From Gammaproteobacteria bacterium (GTDB lineage Bacteria > Pseudomonadota > Gammaproteobacteria > Thiohalorhabdales > Thiohalorhabdaceae), in the NCBI GenBank assembly GCA_018609925.1, contig JAHEOG010000114.1:1-10079 (forward strand): DNA of 10,079 nucleotides, given 5' to 3'. Made by a program: the position numbers and the translations under genes. Shown piece by piece: positions 6,370 through 10,079 of this stretch. The notes under the pieces were generated by a model that worked only from the letters and a program-made list of their open reading frames with translations, did no database searches and was not told the DNA's origin. Position 1 is the stretch's first letter; every line of letters begins with the position of its first letter.

Positions 6370-6460
6370 CTGCCCTCTGCCTACTGCCTACTACCGGCTG
6401 CCTACTGCCGACTGACTACTGCCAACTGCCAACTGACGGCTGACTGCTGCCAACTGCCGC
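6370..6460 (-). repeat. Heptanucleotide tandem array A2 (CTGCCNA, inverted to A1 and A3)
   Basis: Thirteen consecutive 7-bp units with no phase break: CTGCCCT, CTGCCTA twice, CTACCGG, CTGCCTA, CTGCCGA and so on to CTGCCAA and CTGCCGC. Every unit begins CT and most read CTGCCNA. Read on the minus strand the unit is TNGGCAG, the same repeat as A1 and A3. The array ends one base before the mutM ATG. Confidence 0.88.
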
Positions 6461-6461
6461 T

Positions 6462-7292
6462 ATGCCCGAGCTTCCCGAGGTTGAGGTCACCCGCCAGGGC
6501 ATCCGCCCCCATCTGGAAGGTCGGTGCCTAACGGGTGCGGTGGTGCGTGAGCCCCAGCTGCGCTGGCCGGTGCCGGCCGATCTGGCCACCACCGTGGCCG
6601 GGGCCCGGGTCCGGTCGGTGCGCCGCCGGGCCAAGTACCTCCTGCTGGAGCTGGAGTCCCCAACCGGCAGCGGCGGCACCCTGCTGATCCATCTGGGCAT
6701 GTCGGGGAGCCTGCGGGTGGTACCGGTCGCCCTGAAGCCCACCGCCCACGACCACCTGGACCTCGCGCTGGAGGACAGCCGGGTCCTGCGTTTGCGGGAT
6801 CCACGCCGCTTCGGCGCCCTGCTGTGGACCGACAAGGCCCCCGAGGACCACCCCCGCCTCGCCGGACTGGGCCCGGAGCCGCTGGGGAACGAGCTTACCG
6901 GCGGCTACCTGTACCGGCGCAGCCGGGGACGGACGGCGCCGGTGAAGGCCTTCCTGATGGACGCGTCGGTGGTGGCCGGGATCGGCAACATCTACGCCAG
7001 CGAGGCCCTGTTCCGGGCGGGGATCCATCCGGGGCGAGCCGCGGGCCGGGTGGGCCAACAGCGCTTCCAGCGGCTGGCGCAGGCCCTGCGGACGGTGCTG
7101 GCCGCGGCCATCGAGGCCGGAGGCACTACCCTGCGGGACTTCACCAGCGGCGAGGGCGCCCCCGGTTACTTCCGCCAGCAGCTCGCCGTCTACCACCGGG
7201 AGGGAGAGCCCTGCCCCGCCTGCGGCCACCTCCTGGCCCGCACGGTAGTGGCCCAGCGCTCCAGCTTCTACTGCACTCGCTGCCAGAGGTAG
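6462..7292 (+). CDS. mutM: Formamidopyrimidine-DNA glycosylase (8-oxoguanine DNA glycosylase)
   Basis: Bifunctional base-excision repair enzyme: removes 8-oxoguanine and formamidopyrimidines and cuts the DNA at the abasic site by beta,delta-elimination. 276 residues, near the usual 270. All key parts are present, counting Met as 1: MPELPEVE with the catalytic N-terminal Pro2 and Glu3; K58 in RRRAKYLL; HLGMSGSL (77-84); LRDPRRFG (111-118); the helix-two-turn-helix DNA-binding region DASVVAGIGNIYASEALF (167-184); and a C-terminal zinc finger with C251, C254, C271 and C274 plus R266. The start is fixed by the invariant MPELPE, yet no Shine-Dalgarno is visible because heptad array A2 fills the upstream region. 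A third array begins three bases after the TAG. No promoter was recognised. Confidence 0.97.
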   Translation: MPELPEVEVTRQGIRPHLEGRCLTGAVVREPQLRWPVPADLATTVAGARVRSVRRRAKYLLLELESPTGSGGTLLIHLGMSGSLRVVPVALKPTAHDHLDLALEDSRVLRLRDPRRFGALLWTDKAPEDHPRLAGLGPEPLGNELTGGYLYRRSRGRTAPVKAFLMDASVVAGIGNIYASEALFRAGIHPGRAAGRVGQQRFQRLAQALRTVLAAAIEAGGTTLRDFTSGEGAPGYFRQQLAVYHREGEPCPACGHLLARTVVAQRSSFYCTRCQR

Positions 7293-7295
7293 AAA

Positions 7296-7379
7296 GGCAG
7301 TCAGCAGTCGGCAGTCGGCAGTCGGCAGTCGGCAGTTGGCAGTCGACAATCGTCAATCGGTAGCGGGCAGTCGGCAGTC
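7296..7379 (+). repeat. Heptanucleotide tandem array A3 (GGCAGTC)
   Basis: Twelve consecutive 7-bp units starting three bases after the mutM stop. Seven are exactly GGCAGTC and one is GGCAGTT. The rest (AGCAGTC, GACAATC, GTCAATC, GGTAGCG) vary but keep phase. It is the least degraded array, so probably the youngest or best homogenised. Its orientation is opposite to A2, so mutM is flanked by inverted arrays. A purine-rich stretch follows to about 7422 without clear periodicity. Confidence 0.9.
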
Positions 7380-7433
7380 GGGTCACTAGCACCAGGAGCA
7401 GGGAGAGTACGGAGAGCATGGGGACGGCCTAGC

Positions 7434-7454
7434 GGTCCGGAGGGGTTCCGGGCC
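7434..7454. terminator. Hairpin between convergent mutM and ggt, possible terminator
   Basis: Arms 7434-7441 (GGTCCGGA) and 7447-7454 (TCCGGGCC) pair over eight positions with one T-G pair and a 5-nt loop. On the plus strand a TTTT run follows only after nine more bases; the minus strand has none. It sits where mutM and ggt transcripts meet, so a termination role is reasonable but the U-tract is poor. Confidence 0.28.
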
Positions 7455-7480
7455 AGCAGACCGTTTTGGCCGACTCGCCC

Positions 7481-9196
7481 CTAGCGTGTTCCCGTCGGGA
7501 TCAATGCGGCGGTCCCCTCGCCCCGGGGATCGGCGGCGGCCGAAACGGCCCCCTCCCGCCGGTGCCACAGGATCGCCTGCATGTCCCCGTAGCGCCGGTC
7601 CACGTCCTTCAGGGAATGGCCCAGCTCCTGCAAGCCCCGCCGGGTGTCGGCCGGAAATGCGCCGGGCTCGTGCTGGAGCTTGTCGGGCAGGTACTGGTGG
7701 TGGAAGCGGGGGCGCTGCACCCAGTGATCGAGGGCGTCCTCGCCGCCCTCGTCCCAGAGCAGGCCGGCGGCCGCCCGCGCCACCATGGAGATGATGCGCG
7801 AGCCACCCGGGGTGCCTACGATCAGGGTGCGCTCAGGACCGGTCACCAAGGTGGGGCTCATGGAAGACAGAGGCCGCTTGCCACCGGCGATGGCGTTGGC
7901 CTCCCCGCCCACCAAGCCGTAGACGTTGGGGATCCCGGGCTTGGCAACGAAGTCGTCCATCTCGTCGTTCAGCACCACTCCGGTATCGCCGGCCACGAAC
8001 CCGGAGCCGAAGGGGTAGTTGATGGACAGGGTGGCGGCCACCCGGTTGCCCTGGCCGTCGAGGATGGAGAAGTGGGTGGTGTCCCGGCCCCCCTTTCGGG
8101 CGGCCGGCGGGCCGGCCAGGTAGTCGCTGGGCAGGGCCCGGTCGGGGTGGATGGTGGCGGCCAGGCCTGCGTTATAGGCCTGGCTGGTGAGCCGGTCGAG
8201 GGGCATCTCGACGAATTCGGGATCGCCCAGATGCACCGCCCGGTCGCGGTAGGCCCGGCGCATGGCCTCGACGAGGAGATGCTTGCGGGCTAGGGAGCCC
8301 GCTTCGGCGTAGTCCTTGGCGGCCAGCATGCGCAGGATCTGAACCAGGACCACCCCCCCGGAGGACGGCGGCGACGCGGAGACCACCCGGTGCCCCGCTA
8401 CCTCGGCGGTGATCGGCTCCCGCTCCCGCACCCGGTAATCCGCCAGGTCGGCTCTGGTTATGAGGCCGCCCGCATCCCGGGTTGCCCGAACCAGCTCCCG
8501 GGCCACCGGGCCCCGGTAGAACCCGGACCGGCCGTCCTCGGCCAAGCGCTTTAGGGTGCGGGCCAGGTCGGGCTGGCGGATGCGAGCCCCGAGGGCCGGG
8601 ACCTCGCCCTCGCTCAGGAAGATCTCCGCGGCACGGGGGTGGCGCTTCAGGACCTCCTTCCGGAAGCGGGCCAAATCGCGGTAGGTCTCGGTTACCTCGA
8701 AGCCCTGTCGGGCGTAGCGGATGGCGGGGGCAAGGCTGCGCGCCAGTGCCAGCTCGCCGTACTCCCGGGCGATATGGGCGAGGGCGGCGGGCTCGCCCGG
8801 GACCCCGGCGGCCCGGGGGCCGTTGATGGAGGCCCCCTCCACCACCTCCCCGGCCTCGTTCTGGTACATGGTGGGCTCGGCCGCGGCGGGAGCCTCCTCC
8901 CGACCGTCCACCATGATCGCCGACTCGCCCTCGGGGCGCAGGAGCCAGAAGCCGCCTCCGCCCAGGCCGGAGCTGTAGGGCTCTACCACGGCCAGGGCGG
9001 CGGAGACCGCCACCGCCGCATCGAAGGCGTTGCCGCCGTCCTCCAGGACCTCCTTGCCGGCTCGGGTAGCGAGGGGGTGGGCGCTGGCCACGGCGGCTCG
9101 CTCCGGCGTTGCCGCCGCGGCTGGCCCCGTCGCCAGTAGCAGGCACGCCAGGCCCAACAGGGCCCTGGGGAAACGGGTAACGGACCCGCCCGGCAC
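7481..9196 (-). CDS. ggt: Gamma-glutamyltransferase (secreted proenzyme)
   Basis: Periplasmic enzyme that cleaves or transfers the gamma-glutamyl group of glutathione and related compounds. 571 residues, as expected. An N-terminal signal peptide is visible: basic VTRFPR, hydrophobic ALLGLACLLLATGPAAAA, likely cleavage near residue 29. Family motifs: GGNAFDAAVA (54-63), SSGLGGGGF (75-83), substrate-binding arginine in VDGREEAP (R99), autocleavage site DTTHFSILD with T373 as the new N-terminal nucleophile of the small subunit, NDEMDDF (410-416), NVYGLVGGEAN (424-434), PLSSMSPT (442-449) and oxyanion PGGSRI (463-468). All catalytic residues are present, so self-processing is expected. The GTG start lies 1 nt after the coaD stop, with only a weak GCGGAAG upstream; translational coupling to coaD is likely. 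Confidence 0.93.
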   Translation of the reverse strand: MPGGSVTRFPRALLGLACLLLATGPAAAATPERAAVASAHPLATRAGKEVLEDGGNAFDAAVAVSAALAVVEPYSSGLGGGGFWLLRPEGESAIMVDGREEAPAAAEPTMYQNEAGEVVEGASINGPRAAGVPGEPAALAHIAREYGELALARSLAPAIRYARQGFEVTETYRDLARFRKEVLKRHPRAAEIFLSEGEVPALGARIRQPDLARTLKRLAEDGRSGFYRGPVARELVRATRDAGGLITRADLADYRVREREPITAEVAGHRVVSASPPSSGGVVLVQILRMLAAKDYAEAGSLARKHLLVEAMRRAYRDRAVHLGDPEFVEMPLDRLTSQAYNAGLAATIHPDRALPSDYLAGPPAARKGGRDTTHFSILDGQGNRVAATLSINYPFGSGFVAGDTGVVLNDEMDDFVAKPGIPNVYGLVGGEANAIAGGKRPLSSMSPTLVTGPERTLIVGTPGGSRIISMVARAAAGLLWDEGGEDALDHWVQRPRFHHQYLPDKLQHEPGAFPADTRRGLQELGHSLKDVDRRYGDMQAILWHRREGAVSAAADPRGEGTAALIPTGTR

Positions 9197-9197
9197 G

Positions 9198-9719
9198 CTA
9201 GCTTCCGCTGCCGTCGGGTCCGAGCCGTTGATTGAGGGCGTGAATCACCTCGGGGCGCACGAAGGCGGAGACGTCGCCGCCCATGCGAAAGATCTCGCGG
9301 ACCAAGCCCGAGGAAAGGTAGGTGTAGGACTCGCCGGTCATCAGGAACAGGGTCTCCACCTCGGCGTCGAGCTTGCGGTTCATGGAGGCCATCTGGAACT
9401 CGTACTCGAAGTCCGAGATGGCCCGCAGACCACGGAGGATGACGCCCGCCCCTTCCTGAAGGACGAAGTCGATCAGCAGGCCCTCGAAGGCCACTGCCCG
9501 GACGTTGGGAAGGTCCCCCACCACCGCCTCCACCAGCTCCGTCCGCTGGGATAGGGGGAACCAGGTGTCCTTGCTGGCATCGGCGGCCACCGCCACCACC
9601 ACCTGATCGAACAGGCGGGAGGCGCGGCGAATGAGGTCCTCATGGCCCTTGGTAACGGGGTCGAAGGTCCCGGGATAGAGGGCCACGCGGGGATCCCGGG
9701 TCCCCAAAGCAGCGGTCAC
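9198..9719 (-). CDS. coaD: Phosphopantetheine adenylyltransferase
   Basis: Fourth step of coenzyme A synthesis: joins 4'-phosphopantetheine with ATP to give dephospho-CoA; cytosolic, hexameric in the family. From GTG 9719 it has 173 residues against 159 in E. coli. Motifs: YPGTFDPVTKGHEDL (15-29, with the nucleotidyltransferase TxGH as T23-K-G-H26), ILRGLRAISDFEYEFQMA (94-111) and YLSSGLVREI (134-143). GTG 9719 is preferred because a GGAGGG lies ten bases upstream and because it overlaps the rsmD stop in GTGA. A GTG at codon 12 (MALYPGTFDP) would match the E. coli length but has no clear ribosome site. It sits between rsmD and ggt in one minus-strand run. Confidence 0.95.
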   Translation of the reverse strand: MTAALGTRDPRVALYPGTFDPVTKGHEDLIRRASRLFDQVVVAVAADASKDTWFPLSQRTELVEAVVGDLPNVRAVAFEGLLIDFVLQEGAGVILRGLRAISDFEYEFQMASMNRKLDAEVETLFLMTGESYTYLSSGLVREIFRMGGDVSAFVRPEVIHALNQRLGPDGSGS

Positions 9720-10079
9720 GGTCTGGCTTCCCTCCCCTCTTGCGGACCCGGGCGCTCGTACAGCCAAGAGGCCACGTCCCCGCAGGTCCCCGACCGATGG
9801 AGCCGCCAGCCGGCCGGGACGTCCGGCTCCTCCTCCCCGGAGGCCGTCTCCAGGTAAACCCACGCCCCCGGAGCCAGCCACCCCCCCTCTTCCAGGCGAT
9901 GGGCCGCGCGGGGAGCCCAGCCGCGCCCGAAGGGCGGATCGAGGAAGACCAGATGGTAGCTTCGCCCGGGCGCCCCTTCCAGGAGCCCCCACGCGGAGGT
10001 GCGGACCAGCTCGGCGCGCTCGCCTTGGGCGAAGGGCTCCAGATTGGCCCGCAGGGCCTCCAGGGCCCCGGAGGCGGTC
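9716..10079 (-). CDS. rsmD: 16S rRNA (guanine(966)-N(2))-methyltransferase RsmD, C-terminal part
   Basis: SAM-dependent methylation of G966 in 16S rRNA. The last 120 residues are in the window; the SAM-binding half lies beyond it. The segment starts TASGALEALRANLEPF, matching the family's helix after the SAM site, followed by the catalytic motif in YHLVFLDPPFGRGW (DPPF, the N2-guanine methylase signature) and a C-terminal GDVASWLYER resembling the end of E. coli RsmD. The TGA stop overlaps the coaD GTG by three bases within GTGA, a coupling arrangement. Frame intact throughout. Confidence 0.92.
   Translation of the reverse strand, partial: TASGALEALRANLEPFAQGERAELVRTSAWGLLEGAPGRSYHLVFLDPPFGRGWAPRAAHRLEEGGWLAPGAWVYLETASGEEEPDVPAGWRLHRSGTCGDVASWLYERPGPQEGREARP

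Noticed and set aside
6274..6531. Small plus-strand reading frame of 85 codons across the repeat array
   Set aside because: It consists mostly of translated heptads (a recurring Leu/Ala/Tyr/Cys pattern), runs into mutM in another frame and has no recognisable domain.
6234..7379. CRISPR array
   Set aside because: The repeats are 7 bp with no spacers and drift from unit to unit; there are no cas genes.
7466..8293. Plus-strand reading frame of 275 codons opposite ggt
   Set aside because: Antisense shadow of the conserved ggt gene, with no recognisable domain or ribosome site.

Overview
The window is very GC-rich throughout and reads as a chromosomal segment of an aerobic or facultative gammaproteobacterium. 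The basis is a ubiE-ubiB pair for ubiquinone synthesis, an rsmD-coaD pair, and protein sequences that follow E. coli UbiE, UbiB, MutM and CoaD closely. The species cannot be named from the sequence alone; a lineage near the Chromatiales/Ectothiorhodospira-like purple-sulfur group is a guess.

Layout. (1) 1-986, minus: the N-terminal 328 residues of a class II, adenosylcobalamin-dependent ribonucleotide reductase (nrdJ), cut by the window edge within its NPCGE motif. (2) 987-1368: a 382-bp divergent control region. It holds a well-formed nrdJ promoter with two tandem NrdR boxes 32 bp apart, two DnaA-box-like sites, a leader hairpin, a nested inverted repeat and a weak ubiE promoter. (3) 1369-6219, plus: ubiE, ubiB, a seven-helix PAS-GGDEF diguanylate cyclase, and a small histidine phosphatase that probably has its own promoter. 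(4) 6220-7480: mutM (fpg) embedded in three arrays of a degenerate 7-bp tandem repeat, GGCAGTN and its complement. (5) 7481-10079, minus: an apparently co-translated run rsmD (partial) - coaD - ggt, with a GTGA overlap and then a 1-nt gap between genes.

How the parts work together. Most genes are housekeeping: deoxynucleotide supply, ubiquinone, coenzyme A, 16S rRNA methylation, 8-oxoguanine repair and glutathione turnover. nrdJ appears to be under NrdR (dATP/ATP-sensing) repression and possibly DnaA control. UbiE and UbiB act in the same pathway; the usual intervening ubiJ is absent. The diguanylate cyclase following ubiB ties c-di-GMP output to an unrecognised membrane sensor domain.

The least explained structure is the heptanucleotide repeat system around mutM. 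Two arrays face each other across an 87-bp hairpin-bearing spacer. The second runs up to one base before the mutM start codon and leaves no visible Shine-Dalgarno. The third begins three bases after the mutM stop codon in the opposite orientation. I found no defence system, prophage, transposase or CRISPR array.
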